64,000 bases of DNA. Source: Calliopsis andreniformis. Lineage: Eukaryota; Arthropoda; Insecta; Hymenoptera; Andrenidae. The position numbers and the translations under genes are program-made. Position 1 is the stretch's first letter, and each line of letters opens with the position of its first letter. Where the stretch lies: assembly GCF_051401765.1 (NCBI RefSeq), contig NW_027480566.1, forward strand, positions 778,501 through 842,500, in the 5' to 3' direction. Shown piece by piece: positions 41,401-53,022 of this stretch. The notes beneath the pieces were generated by a model. That model was not told the DNA's origin. It worked only from the letters and a program-made list of their open reading frames with translations, and ran no database searches.

Positions 41401-44400
41401 GTCAGATCCTTATTCCTGATCGTTGAGGCACTCTAAAACTATTAGGCTGTTTTGCTCTCTGATGCCCGTGGACCAGAGAGAACGTAGAATATCGGAGCGA
41501 TCGTGTCGCTCCGGAGTTCGAGCGAAAAAATTCCAAGTCCCCGTTAGTGTCGCTCCGGAACCGAATGTCGACGGAACGAAGGGACAACGGTAGATCCTTA
41601 TTCCTGGTGCTCGTGGCTCTCGAAAACCATACACTTGTTGTCCTCTGTCTCTTACCTGTGTCGAGATAATCGAGAATCATGGAGCGTTCGTGTTGCTCCG
41701 GAACCGAAAGTCGTCGGTTCGAAACGAGAACGTCAGATCCTTATTCCTGATCGTTGAGGCACTCTAAAACTATTAGGCTGTTTTGCTCTCTGATGCCCGT
41801 GGACCAGAGAGAACGTAGAATATCGGAGCGATCGTGTCGCTCCGGAGTTCGAGCGAAAAAATTCTAAATCCCCGTTCGTGTCGCTCCGGTACCGAATGTC
41901 GAAGGAACGAAGGGACAACGGTAGATCCTTATTCCTGGTGCTCGTGGCTCTCTAAAACCATACACTTGTTGTCCTCTGTCTCTTACCTGTGTCGAGATAA
42001 TCGAGAATCATGGAGCGTTCGTGTCGCTCCGGAACCGAAAGTCGTCGGTTCGAAACGAGAACGTTAGATCCTTATTCCTGATCGTTGAGGCACTCTAAAA
42101 CTATTAGGCTGTTTTGCTCTCTGATGCCCGTGGACCGAGAGAACGTAGAATAACGGAGCGATCTTGTCGCTCCGGAGTTCGAGCGAAAACATTCTAAGTC
42201 CCCGTTCGTGTCGCTCCGGAACCGAATGTCGACGGAACGAAGGGACAACGGTAGATCCTTATTCCTGGTGCTCGTGGCTCTCTGAAACCATACACTTGTT
42301 GTCCTCTGTCTCTTACCTGTGTCGAGATAATCGAGAATCATGGAGCGTTCGTGTTGCTGCGGAACCGAAAGTCGTCGGTTCGAAACGAGAACGTCAGATC
42401 CTTATTCCTGATCGTTGAGGCACTCTAAAACTATTAGGCTGTTTTGCTCTCTGATGCCCGTGGACCAGAGAGAACGTAGAATATCGGAGCGATCGTGTCG
42501 CTCCGGAGTTCGAGCGAAAAAATTCCAAGTCCCCGTTAGTGTCGCTCCGGAACCGAATGTCGACGGAACGAAGGGACAACGGTAGATCCTTATTCCTGGT
42601 GCTCGTGGCTCTCGAAAACCATACACTTGTTGTCCTCTGTCTCTTACCTGTGTCGAGATAATCGAGAATCATGGAGCGTTCGTGTCGCTCCGGTACCGAA
42701 AGTCGTCGGTTCGAAACGAGAACGTTAGATCCTTATTCCTGATCGTTGAGGCACTCTAAAACTATAAGGCTGTTTTGCTCTCTGATGCCCGTGGACCGAG
42801 AGAACGTAGAATATCGGAGCGATCGTGTCGCTCCGGAGCCCGAGCGAAAAAATTCCAAGTCACCGTTCGTGTCGCTCCGGAACCGAATGTCGACGGAACG
42901 AAGGGACAACGTTAGACTCTTATTCCTGGTGCTCGTGGCTCTCTAAAACCATACACTTGTTGTCTTCTGTCTCTTACCTGTGTCGAGATAATCGAGAATC
43001 ATGGAGCGTTCGTGTTGCTCCGGAACCGAAAGTCGTCGGTTCGAAACGAGAACGTCAGATCCTTATTCCTGATCGTTGAGGCACTCTAAAACTATTAGGC
43101 TGTTTTGCTCTCTGATGCCCGTGGACCAGAGAGAACGTAGAATATCGGAGCGATCGTGTCGCTCCGGAGTTCGAGCGAAAAAATTCTAAATCCCCGTTCG
43201 TGTCGCTCCGGTACCGAATGTCGAAGGAACGAAGGGACAACGGTAGATCCTTATTCCTGGTGCTCGTGGCTCTCTAAAACCATACACTTGTTGTCCTCTG
43301 TCTCTTACCTGTGTCGAGATAATCGAGAATCATGGAGCGTTCGTGTCGCTCCGGAACCGAAAGTCGTCGGTTCGGAACGAGAACGTTAGTTCCTTAATTC
43401 TTATCGTTGAGGCACTCTAAAACTATTAAGCTGTTTTGCTCTCTGATGCCCGTGGACCGAGAGAACGTAGAATATCGGAGCGATCGTGTCGCTCCGGAGC
43501 CCGAGCGAAAAAATTCTAAGTCCCCGTTCGTGTCGCTCCGGAACCGAACGTCGACGGAACGAAGGGACAACGGTAGATCCTTATTCCTGGTGCTCGTGGC
43601 TCTCTAAAACCATACACTTGTTGTCCTCTGTCTCTTACCTGTGTCGAGATAATCGAGAATCATGGAGCGTTCGTGTTGCTCCGGAACCGAAAGTCGTCGG
43701 TTCGAAACGAGAACGTCAGATCCTTATTCCTGATCGTTGAGGCACTCTAAAACCATTAGGCTGTTTTGCTCTCTGATGCCCGCGGACCAGAGAGAACGTA
43801 GAATATCGGAGCGATCGTGTCGCTCCGGAGTTCGAGCGAAAAAATTCCAAGTCCCCGTTAGTGTCGCTCCGGAACCGAATGTCGACGGAACGAAGGGACA
43901 ACGGTAGATCCTTATTCCTGGTGCTCGTGGCTCTCGAAAACCATACACTTGTTGTCCTCTGTCTCTTACCTGTGTCGAGATAATCGAGAATCATGGAGCG
44001 TTCGTGTCGCTCCGGAACCGAAAGTCGTCGCTTCGAAACGAGAACGTTAGATCCTTATTCCTGATCGTTGAGGCACTCTAAAACTATTAGGCTGTTTTGC
44101 TCTCTGATGCCCGTGGACCGAGAGAACGTAGAATAACGGAGCGATCTTGTCGCTCCGGAGTTCGAGCGAAAACATTCTAAGTCCCCGTTCGTGTCGCTCC
44201 GGAACCGAATGTCGACGGAACGAAGGGACAACGGTAGATCCTTATTCCTGGTGCTCGTGGCTCTCTAAAACCATACACTTGTTGTCCTCTGTATCTTACC
44301 TGTGTCGAGATAATCGAGAATCATGGAGCGTTCGTGTCGCCCCGGAACCGAAAGTCGTCGGTTCGAAACGAGAACGTTAGATCCTTATTCCTGATCGTTG

Positions 44401-47400
44401 AGGCACTCTAAAACTATTAGGCCGTTTTGCTCTCTGATGCCCGTGGGCCGACAGAACGTAGAATATCGGAGCGATCGTGTCGCTCCGGAGTTCGAGCGAA
44501 ACAATTCTAAGTCCCCGTTCGTGTCGCTCCGGAGCCCGAGCGAAAAAATTCTAAGTCCCCGTTCGTGTCGCTCCGGAACCGAATGTCGACGGAACGAAGG
44601 GACAACGGTAGATCCTTATTCCTGGTGCTCGCGGCTCTCTAAAACCATACACTTGTTGTCCTCTGTCTCTTACCTGTGTCGAGAAAATCGAGAATCATGG
44701 AGCGTTCGTGTCGCTCCGGAACCGAAAGCCGTCGGTTCGAAACGAGAACGTTAGATCCTTATTCCTGATCGTTGAGGCACTCTAAAACTATTAGACTGTT
44801 TTGCTCTCCGATGCCCGTGGACCGAGAGAACGTAGAATATCGGAGCGATCGTGTCGCTCCGGAGTTCGAGCGAAAAAATTCTAAGTCCCCGTTCGTGTCG
44901 CTCCGGAACCGAATGTCGACGGAACGAAGGGACAACGGTAGATCCTTATTCCTGGTGCTCGCGGCTCTCTAAAACCATACACTTGTTGTCCTCTGTCTCT
45001 TACCTGTGTCGAGAAAATCGAGAATCATGGAGCGTTCGTGTCGCTCCGGAACCGAAAGCCGTCGGTTCGAAACGAGAACGTTAGATCCTTATTCCTGATC
45101 GTTGAGGCACTCTAAAACTATTAGACTGTTTTGCTCTCCGATGCCCGTGGACCGAGAGAACGTAGAATATCGGAGCGATCGTGTCGCTCCGGAGTTCGAG
45201 CGAAAAAATTCTAAGTCCCCGTTCGTGTCGCTCCGCAGCCCGAGCGAAAAAATTCTACGTCCCCGTTCGTGTCGCTCCGGAACCGAATGCCGACGGAACG
45301 AAGGGACAACGGTAGATCCTTATTCCTGGTGCTCGTGGCTCTCTGAAACCATACACTTGTTGTCCTCTGTCTCTTACCTGTGTCGAGATAATCGAGAATC
45401 ATGGAGCGTTCGTGTTGCTCCGGAACCGAAAGTCGTCGGTTCGAAACGAGAACGTCAGATCCTTATTCCTGATCGTTGAGGCACTCTAAAACTATTAGGC
45501 TGTTTTGCTCTCTGATGCCCGTGGACCAGAGAGAACGTAGAATATCGGAGCGATCGTGTCGCTCCGGAGTTCGAGCGAAAAAATTCCAAGTCCCCGTTAG
45601 TGTCGCTCCGGAACCGAATGTCGACGGAACGAAGGGACAACGGTAGATCCTTATTCCTGGTGTTCGTGGCTCTCGAAAACCATACACTTGTTGTCCTCTG
45701 TCTCTTACCTGTGTCGAGATAATCGAGAATCATGGAGCGTTCGTGTCGCTCCGGTACCGAAAGTCGTCGGTTCGAAACGAGAACGTTAGATCCTTATTCC
45801 TGATCGTTGAGGCACTCTAAAACTATAAGGCTGTTTTGCTCTCTGATGCCCGTGGACCGAGAGAACGTAGAATATCGGAGCGATCGTGTCGCTCCGGAGC
45901 CCGAGCGAAAAAATTCCAAGTCACCGTTCGTGTCGCTCCGGAACCGAATGTCGACGGAACGAAGGGACAACGTTAGACTCTTATTGCTGGTGCTCGTGGC
46001 TCTCTAAAACCATACACTTGTTGTCTTCTGTCTCTTACCTGTGTCGAGATAATCGAGAATCATGGAGCGTTCGTGTTGCTCCGGAACCGAAAGTCGTCGG
46101 TTCGAAACGAGAACGTCAGATCCTTATTCCTGATCGTTGAGGCACTCTAAAACTATTAGGCTGTTTTGCTCTCTGATGCCCGTGGACCAGAGAGAACGTA
46201 GAATATCGGAGCGATCGTGTCGCTCCGGAGTTCGAGCGAAAAAATTCTAAATCCCCGTTCGTGTCGCTCCGGTACCGAATGTCGAAGGAACGAAGGGACA
46301 ACGGTAGATCCTTATTCCTGGTGCTCGTGGCTCTCTAAAACCATACACTTGTTGTCCTCTGTCTCTTACCTGTGTCGAGATAATCGAGAATCATGGAGCG
46401 TTCGTGTCGCTCCGGAACCGAAAGTCGTCGGTTCGGAACGAGAACGTTAGTTCCTTAATTCTTATCGTTGAGGCACTCTAAAACTATTAAGCTGTTTTGC
46501 TCTCTGATGCCCGTGGACCGAGAGAACGTAGAATATCGGAGCGATCGTGTCGCTCCGGAGCCCGAGCGAAAAAATTCTAAGTCCCCGTTCGTGTCGCTCC
46601 GGAACCGAACGTCGACGGAACGAAGGGACAACGGTAGATCCTTATTCCTGGTGCTCGTGGCTCTCTAAAACCATACACTTGTTGTCCTCTGTCTCTTACC
46701 TGTGTCGAGATAATCGAGAATCATGGAGCGTTCGTGTTGCTCCGGAACCGAAAGTCGTCGGTTCGAAACGAGAACGTCAGATCCTTATTCCTGATCGTTG
46801 AGGCACTCTAAAACCATTAGGCTGTTTTGCTCTCTGATGCCCGTGGACCAGAGAGAACGTAGAATATCGGAGCGATCGTGTCGCTCCGGAGTTCGAGCGA
46901 AAAAATTCCAAGTCCCCGTTAGTGTCGCTCCGGAACCGAATGTCGACGGAACGAAGGGACAACGGTAGATCCTTATTCCTGGTGCTCGTGGCTCTCGAAA
47001 ACCATACACTTGTTGTCCTCTGTCTCTTACCTGTGTCGAGATAATCGAGAATCATGGAGCGTTCGTGTCGCTCCGGTACCGAAAGTCGTCAGTGCGAAAC
47101 GTGAACGTTAGATCCTTATTCCTGATCGTTGAGGCACTCTAAAACTATAAGGCTGTTTTGCTCTCTGATGCCCGTGGACCGAGAGAACGTAGAATATCGG
47201 AGCGATCGTGTCGCTCCGGAGCCCGAGCGAAAAAATTCCAAGTCACCGTTCGTGTCGCTCCGGAACCGAATGTCGACGGAACGAAGGGACAACGTTAGAC
47301 TCTTATTCCTGGTGCTCGTGGCTCTCTAAAACCATACACTTGTTGTCTTCTGTCTCTTACCTGTGTCGAGATAATCGAGAATCATGGAGCGTTCGTGTTG

Positions 47401-50400
47401 CTCCGGAACCGAAAGTCGTCGGTTCGAAACGAGAACGTCAGATCCTTATTCCTGATCGTTGAGGCACTCTAAAACTATTAGGCTGTTTTGCTCTCTGATG
47501 CCCGTGGACCAGAGAGAACGTAGAATATCGGAGCGATCGTGTCGCTCCGGAGTTCGAGCGAAAAAATTCTAAATCCCCGTTCGTGTCGCTCCGGTACCGA
47601 ATGTCGACGGAACGAAGGGACAACGGTAGATCCTTATTCCTGGTGCTCGTGGCTCTCGAAAACCATACACTTGTTGTCCTCTGTCTCTTACCTGTGTCGA
47701 GATAATCGAGAATCATGGAGCGTTCGTGTCGCTCCGGTACCGAAAGTCGTCGGTTCGAAACGAGAACGTTAGATCCTTATTCCTGATCGTTGAGGCACTC
47801 TAAAACTATAAGGCTGTTTTGCTCTCTGATGCCCGTGGACCGAGAGAACGTAGAATATCGGAGCGATCGTGTCGCTCCGGAGCCCGAGCGAAAAAATTCC
47901 AAGTCACCGTTCGTGTCGCTCCGGAACCGAATGTCGACGGAACGAAGGGACAACGTTAGACTCTTATTCCTGGTGCTCGTGGCTCTCTAAAACCATACAC
48001 TTGTTGTCTTCTGTCTCTTACCTGTGTCGAGATAATCGAGAATCATGGAGCGTTCGTGTTGCTCCGGAACCGAAAGTCGTCGGTTCGAAACGAGAACGTC
48101 AGATCCTTATTCCTGATCGTTGAGGCACTCTAAAACTATTAGGCTGTTTTGCTCTCTGATGCCCGTGGACCAGAGAGAACGTAGAATATCGGAGCGATCG
48201 TGTCGCTCCGGAGTTCGAGCGAAAAAATTCTAAATCCCCGTTCGTGTCGCTCCGGTACCGAATGTCGAAGGAACGAAGGGACAACGGTAGATCCTTATTC
48301 CTGGTGCTCGTGGCTCTCGAAAACCATACACTTGTTGTCCTCTGTCTCTTACCTGTGTCGAGATAATCGAGAATCATGGAGCGTTCGTGTCGCTCCGGTA
48401 CCGAAAGTCGTCGGTTCGAAACGAGAACGTTAGATCCTTATTCCTGATCGTTGAGGCACTCTAAAACTATAAGGCTGTTTTGCTCTCTGATGCCCGTGGA
48501 CCGAGAGAACGTAGAATATCGGAGCGATCGTGTCGCTCCGGAGCCCGAGCGAAAAAATTCCAAGTCACCGTTCGTGTCGCTCCGGAACCGAATGTCGACG
48601 GAACGAAGGGACAACGTTAGACTCTTATTCCTGGTGCTCGTGGCTCTCTAAAACCATACACTTGTTGTCTTCTGTCTCTTACCTGTGTCGAGATAATCGA
48701 GAATCATGGAGCGTTCGTGTTGCTCCGGAACCGAAAGTCGTCGGTTCGAAACGAGAACGTCAGATCCTTATTCCTGATCGTTGAGGCACTCTAAAACTAT
48801 TAGGCTGTTTTGCTCTCTGATGCCCGTGGACCAGAGAGAACGTAGAATATCGGAGCGATCGTGTCGCTCCGGAGTTCGAGCGAAAAAATTCTAAATCCCC
48901 GTTCGTGTCGCTCCGGTACCGAATGTCGAAGGAACGAAGGGACAACGGTAGATCCTTATTCCTGGTGCTCGTGGCTCTCTAAAACCATACACTTGTTGTT
49001 CTCTGTCTCTTACCTGTGTCGAGATAATCGAGAATCATGGAGCGTTCGTGTCGCTCCGGAACCGAAAGTCGTCGGTTCGGAACGAGAACGTTAGTTCCTT
49101 ATTCCTGATCGTTGAGGCACTCTAAAACTATAAGGCTGTTTTGCTCTCTGATGCCCGTGGACCGAGAGAACGTAGAATATCGGAGCGATCGTGTCGCTCC
49201 GGAGCCCGAGCGAAAAAATTCCAAGTCACCGTTCGTGTCGCTCCGGAACCGAATGTCGACGGAACGAAGGGACAACGTTAGACTCTTATTCCTGGTGCTC
49301 GTGGCTCTCTAAAACCATACACTTGTTGTCTTCTGTCTCTTACCTGTGTCGAGATAATCGAGAATCATGGAGCGTTCGTGTTGCTCCGGAACCGAAAGTC
49401 GTCGGTTCGAAACGAGAACGTCAGATCCTTATTCCTGATCGTTGAGGCACTCTAAAACTATTAGGCTGTTTTGCTCTCTGATGCCCGTGGACCAGAGAGA
49501 ACGTAGAATATCGGAGCGATCGTGTCGCTCCGGAGTGCGAGCGAAAAAATTCTAAATCCCCGTTCGTGTCGCTCCGATACCGAATGTCGAAGGAACGAAG
49601 GGACAACGGTAGATCCTTATTCCTGGTGCTCGTGTCTCTCTAAAACCATACACTTGTTGTCCTCTGTCTCTTACCTGTGTCGAGATAATCGAGAATCATG
49701 GAGCGTTCGTGTCGCTCCGGAACCGAAAGTCGTCGGTTCGAAACGAGAACGTTAGTTCCTTAATTCTTATCGTTGAGGCACTCTAAAACTATTAAGCTGT
49801 TTTGCTCTCTGATGCCCGTGGACCGAGAGAACGTAGAATATCGGAGCGATCGTGTCGCTCCGGAGCCCGAGCGAAAAAATTCTAAGTCCCCGTTCGTGTC
49901 GCTCCGGAACCGAACGTCGACGGAACGAAGGGACAACGGTAGATCCTTATTCCTGGTGCTCGTGGCTCTCTAAAACCATACACTTGTTGTCCTCTGTCTC
50001 TTACCTGTGTCGAGATAATCGAGAATCATGGAGCGTTCGTGTCGCTCCGGAACCGAAAGTCGTCGGTTCGAAACGAGAACGTTAGATCCTTATTCCTGAT
50101 CGTTGAGGCACTCTAAAACTATTAGGCTGTTTTGCTCTCTGATGCCCGTGGACCGAGAGAACGTAGAATAACGGAGCGATCTTGTCGCTCCGGAGTTCGA
50201 GCGAAAAAATTCTAAGTCCCCGTTCATGTCGCTCCGGAGCCCGAGCGAAAAAATTCTAAGTCCCCGTTCGTGTCGCTACGGAACCGAACGTCGACGGAAC
50301 GAAGGGACAACGGTAGATCCTTATTCCTGGTGCTCGTGGCTCTCTAAAACCATACACTTGTTGTCCTCTGTCTCTTACCTGTGTCGAGATAATCGAGAAT

Positions 50401-51359
50401 CATGGAGCGTTCGTGTCGCTCCGGAACCGAAAGTCGTCGGTTCGAAACGAGAACGTTAGATCCTTATTCCTGATCGTTGAGGCACTCTAAAACTATTAGG
50501 CTGTTTTGCTCTCTGATGCCCGTGGACCGAGAGAACGTAGAATAACGGAGCGATCTTGTCGCTCCGGAGTTCGAGCGAAAAAATTCTAAGTCCCCATCGT
50601 GTCGCTCCGGAGCCCGAGCGAAAAAATTCTAAGTCCCCGTTCGTGTCGCTCCGGAACCGAACGTCGACGGAATGAAGGGACAACGGTAGATCCTTATTCC
50701 TGGTGCTCGTGGCTCTCTAAAACCATACACTTGTTGTCCTCTGTCTCTTACCTGTGTCGAGATAATCGAGAATCATGGGGCGTTCGTGTCGCTCCGGAAC
50801 CGAAAGTCGTCGGTTCGAAACGAGAACGTTAGATCCTTATTCCTGATCGTTGAGGCCCTCTAAAACTATTAGGCTGTTTTGCTCTCTGATGCCCGTGGAC
50901 CGAGAGAACGTAGAATATCGGAGCGATCGTGTCGCTCCGGAGTTCGAGCGGAAAAATTCTAAGTCCCCGTTCGTGTCGCTCCGGAGCCCGAGCGAAAAAA
51001 TTCTACGTCCCCGTTCGTGTCGCTCCGGAACCGAATGTCGACGGAACGAAGGGACAACGGTAGATCCTTATTCCTGGTGCTCGTGGCTCTCTAAAACCAT
51101 ACACTTGTTGTCCTCTGTCTCTTACCTGTGTCGAGATAATCGAGAATCATGGAGCGTTCGTGTCGCTCCGGAAACGAAAGTCGTCGGTTCGAAACGAGGA
51201 CGTTAGATCCTTATTCCTGATCGTTGAGGCACTCTAAAACTATTAGGCTGTTTTGCTCTCTGGTGCCCGTGACCGAGAGAACGTAGAATATCGGAGCGAT
51301 CGTGTCGCTCCGGAGTTCGAGCGAAAAAATTCTAAGTCCCCGTTCGTGTCGCTCCGGAT
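38430..51359. repeat. Right satellite sub-array, 331-bp class, up to the array edge
   Basis: This repeats the 331-bp class organisation. The block from about 38,758 matches 28,713 onward (offset 10,045) and 45,455 onward (offset 6,697). At 47,200-49,450 three successive dimers of 661 bp are seen. A GATCTTGTCGCTCC variant is limited to about 40,500-50,600. Units nearest the edge (50,100-51,359) return to 330/374-bp types with extra c modules, and the last unit breaks off within a c module. Confidence 0.78.
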
Positions 51360-51384
51360 TGCTGAGACGAATTGTACACGGTCG

Positions 51385-51430
51385 TATTGGTCCGATTTGT
51401 TTCAACGAGATTCCCTCTGTCCCTATCTTT
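51385..51430. repeat. 46-bp target-like segment, copy 1, with 25-bp 28S rDNA likeness
   Basis: This segment aligns without gaps to 51747-51792 with 39 of 46 positions equal. Its 3' part (51404-51428) reads AACGAGATTCCC, then TC, then TGTCCCTATCT. From knowledge of insect 28S rRNA, this matches the R1 insertion site with one mismatch (AC in place of TC). The bases before 51404 do not resemble 28S. A run of nine T follows. Confidence 0.7.
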
Positions 51431-51455
51431 TTTTTTCTATGCCGACGTTCTATAC

Positions 51456-51624
51456 GCCAGCGGCGTATTGCTTTCTCGCCTACTGCGTACAAGTGCCAGC
51501 GGCGTATTGTTTTCCCGCCTACTGCGTTCATGTGCCAGCGGCGTATTGATTTCTCGCCTACTGCGTACTAGTGCCAGCGGCGTAATGTTTTCTCGCTTAC
51601 TGCGTACATGTGCCAGCGGCGTAT
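51456..51624. repeat. 39-bp minisatellite, four units plus a 13-bp partial
   Basis: Units start at 51456, 51495, 51534, 51573 and 51612, each with GCCAGCGGCGTA. The remainder of each unit is a T-rich stretch followed by CTCGCCTACTGCGTAC or a close variant. The fifth copy stops after GCCAGCGGCGTAT. Overlapping open frames through it on both strands are by-products of a period divisible by three. It is unrelated to the 330-bp satellite by eye. Confidence 0.93.
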
Positions 51625-51746
51625 AGTTCCGTAGTTCGCTGTGGCCGACTAGTCGGATGTTTGCTCGCTTATAAACAATGCGCGAAAACGCGGCGGGAAC
51701 GCGCACCGCGCGCGTTCGATAGAGAATATCGTCAAGTTTACGTTGA

Positions 51747-51794
51747 TATTGGTCCGATTTTATAATACGAGTTTCCCCCTGTCCCTATCTTTTT
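51747..51794. repeat. Target-like segment copy 2, 5' flank of the truncated R1 fragment
   Basis: This is the second, more decayed 46-bp copy (ATACGAGTTTCCCCC before TGTCCCTATCT). Its end, TGTCCCTATCTTT at 51780-51792, is repeated exactly at 53023-53035 on the far side of the R1 fragment. The pair therefore behaves as a 13-bp target-site duplication, close to the 14 bp known for R1. Confidence 0.75.
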
Positions 51795-52655
51795 GGTATA
51801 AACTTTGGAACCAGATACAGTATATCAGCACACATCAGATACATAACTAATAAAGGGAAAAAAGTTTTCAATAGACTATCTTACATCGCCAAGTCAAAAT
51901 GGGGAATAAGTCAGAAAAATATGATGACCCTATACAAAGGGATCTTCCTCCCAATAATCACCTATGCCTCAGCCGGATGGTATGATAAAATCAACGCCTG
52001 GCACATGAAGAAACTGGTATCAGCCCAAAGACACGCTCTACTGAGAGTCACAAGAGCATATAGAACAATTTCCGCCGATGCTATTACTGTGCTAGCAGGT
52101 GCCATCCCAATAGACTTGTATCTAATGAGAAAGCAGGCCAAACACAATCTACGTCAAAATCAAGAATTCACAATAGGAAATCTACACTATAATCCGCAAG
52201 ACGAAACAATAGATCAGGACGAAATAACGGAGCAGATTGAGGAGCAACTACTTAGCCTCTGGCAGCAAAGATGGACAGAGTCAAGCAAGGGAAGAATCAC
52301 ATACAAGTTCATAAATAACGTGGAAAAGAGGCTAACATCACACTGGATACACATCAATTTCTATAGCATACAGTTATTATCAGTACATGGGAAGATAAAA
52401 GATAAACAGTACGCCCTAAATATCAAGGACAGCAATACCTGCGGATGTGGAGAAATTGACTCAGTAGAGCACATCATATTCCATTGTCCGCGGTACGCGG
52501 AAAAACGATTAAGGATGGCCCTCGAAATAATGAATACAGGTAAACCATGGCCATGCCAACTCAATCAGCTCATGGAGAAGGATACATTCAAATATTTCAG
52601 CCATTTCGCTACACAAACCATGAGAGAACGAGAAGCCTTGGAAAGAAGAACATAG
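51795..52655 (+). pseudogene. R1 ORF2 C-terminal fragment (286 codons, 5'-truncated)
   Basis: The frame is open from 51795 to the stop at 52653-52655. The first methionine is at 51921, but similarity starts 42 codons earlier: the residues around SISAHIR align with INSHVQ in element A and INTHVR in element B, so the ATG is not a true start. The piece covers the region after the YADD motif, the thumb-like segment (MMTLYKGIFLPIITYASAGW), and the C-terminal zinc finger C-x-C-x7-H-x4-C (CGCGEIDSVEHIIFHC). Endonuclease and catalytic reverse transcriptase are absent, so it cannot act alone. No internal stop is present, which suggests a fairly young insertion. It is about 60% like element A over the first 65 residues after the methionine, by eye. 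Confidence 0.9.
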
Positions 52656-53022
52656 ACCACAGTGATACAAGGAAACAAGAAAACAGAAACAAGGGAGAAA
52701 CATAACAGAAGGGGAATAATCAAATGAAAAGAAGAGAAAGAGGAAGAGGAAGAAAAGAAAAAAAAGAAAAAGGAAGAAGGGAAAAGAAATGGGAAAGAAG
52801 AGGAAAAAGAGAGAAAAGAAGGAAAAGAGATGGAAAAAGGAAGGGAGGCACGCCGGGCACAACAGAGACGCTAAATAAGAAATGAAGGAACACAGGAAGA
52901 CAAAGGATCAACCGCTGACACCACAGGAACGGACAGAAAAATCGACCACTGTTATAATAGGTCTCATTGAGACCTGAGATAACAGAGCAAGCTTTAGGCT
53001 CAATAAGCTCAATCACACTAAA
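52656..53022 (+). other. 3' untranslated region of the R1 fragment with polypurine tract
   Basis: There is no gene here. Bases 52726-52848 are all A or G on the + strand except two T (52790 and 52831). After this the sequence becomes mixed and ends at ATCACACTAAA just before the target copy. A purine-rich 3' region could form a triplex or stabilise the transcript. No function is demonstrated. Confidence 0.8.

Larger units (their letters stand above)
1..51359. repeat. Satellite array, 330-bp modular unit with higher-order structure
   Basis: The whole left four fifths of the window is one head-to-tail tandem array, roughly 150 units, with no unique DNA inside it. The usual period is 330 bp, seen for example as unit starts at 54, 384 and 714. 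Each unit carries the box TCGTGTCGCTCCGGA three times, which divides it into modules of 44, 143 and 143 bp. Variants of 187, 214, 331, 374 and 418 bp occur. The array begins before the window and ends within a 44-bp module near 51359, where the sequence changes abruptly. Short open frames recur in every unit because 330 is a multiple of three. I see no sign that they are genes. A centromeric or pericentromeric role is plausible for such an array but is inference. Confidence 0.97.
51360..51794. other. Unique junction region between satellite and R1 elements
   Basis: No gene is visible. The region contains two related 46-bp segments (51385-51430 and 51747-51792), each ending in TGTCCCTATCTTT, and a 39-bp minisatellite. 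It also has a perfect 12-bp palindrome CCGACTAGTCGG (51645-51656) and a 7-bp inverted repeat (AACGCGC at 51698-51704, GCGCGTT at 51710-51716) in a CpG-rich patch. The material between the two 46-bp segments may be the remnant of an older insertion that duplicated its target. Confidence 0.7.
51795..53022 (+). mobile_element. 5'-truncated R1-clade retrotransposon fragment
   Basis: Only the last quarter of ORF2 and the 3' untranslated region remain. Homology to the other two elements begins at the first base after the 5' target copy, inside the end of the reverse transcriptase region. This is the usual result of incomplete target-primed reverse transcription. A 13-bp direct repeat TGTCCCTATCTTT flanks it (51780-51792, 53023-53035). 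It is clearly more A+T-rich than elements A and B, so it belongs to a separate lineage. Confidence 0.88.

Noticed and set aside
56..51206. Hundreds of 60-150-codon open frames in the satellite, such as the recurring 77-codon frame starting with GTG
   Set aside because: They recur with every unit on both strands and in several frames because 330 is divisible by three. Single-base insertions in the 331-bp class shift them freely, and there is no domain or start context.
1..51359. CRISPR-like array
   Set aside because: The repeats are long and the sequence between boxes is itself repeated, with no unique spacers and no cas genes. The other content is eukaryotic retroelements.
1..51359. Telomeric TTAGG repeats (ATTAGG occurs in most units)
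   Set aside because: The motif appears singly, about once per 330 bp, never in tandem.
1..51359. CENP-B box in the satellite
   Set aside because: TTCG-containing stretches exist, but none has the required spacing to CGGG.
51404..51428. A real 28S rRNA gene at the junction
   Set aside because: Only about 25 bases agree. The sequence upstream and downstream departs from 28S at once.
51211..51706. Overlapping 84-106-codon frames around the 39-bp minisatellite
   Set aside because: The period of 39 is divisible by three, so all frames stay open. The repeat peptide has no known match that I recognise.
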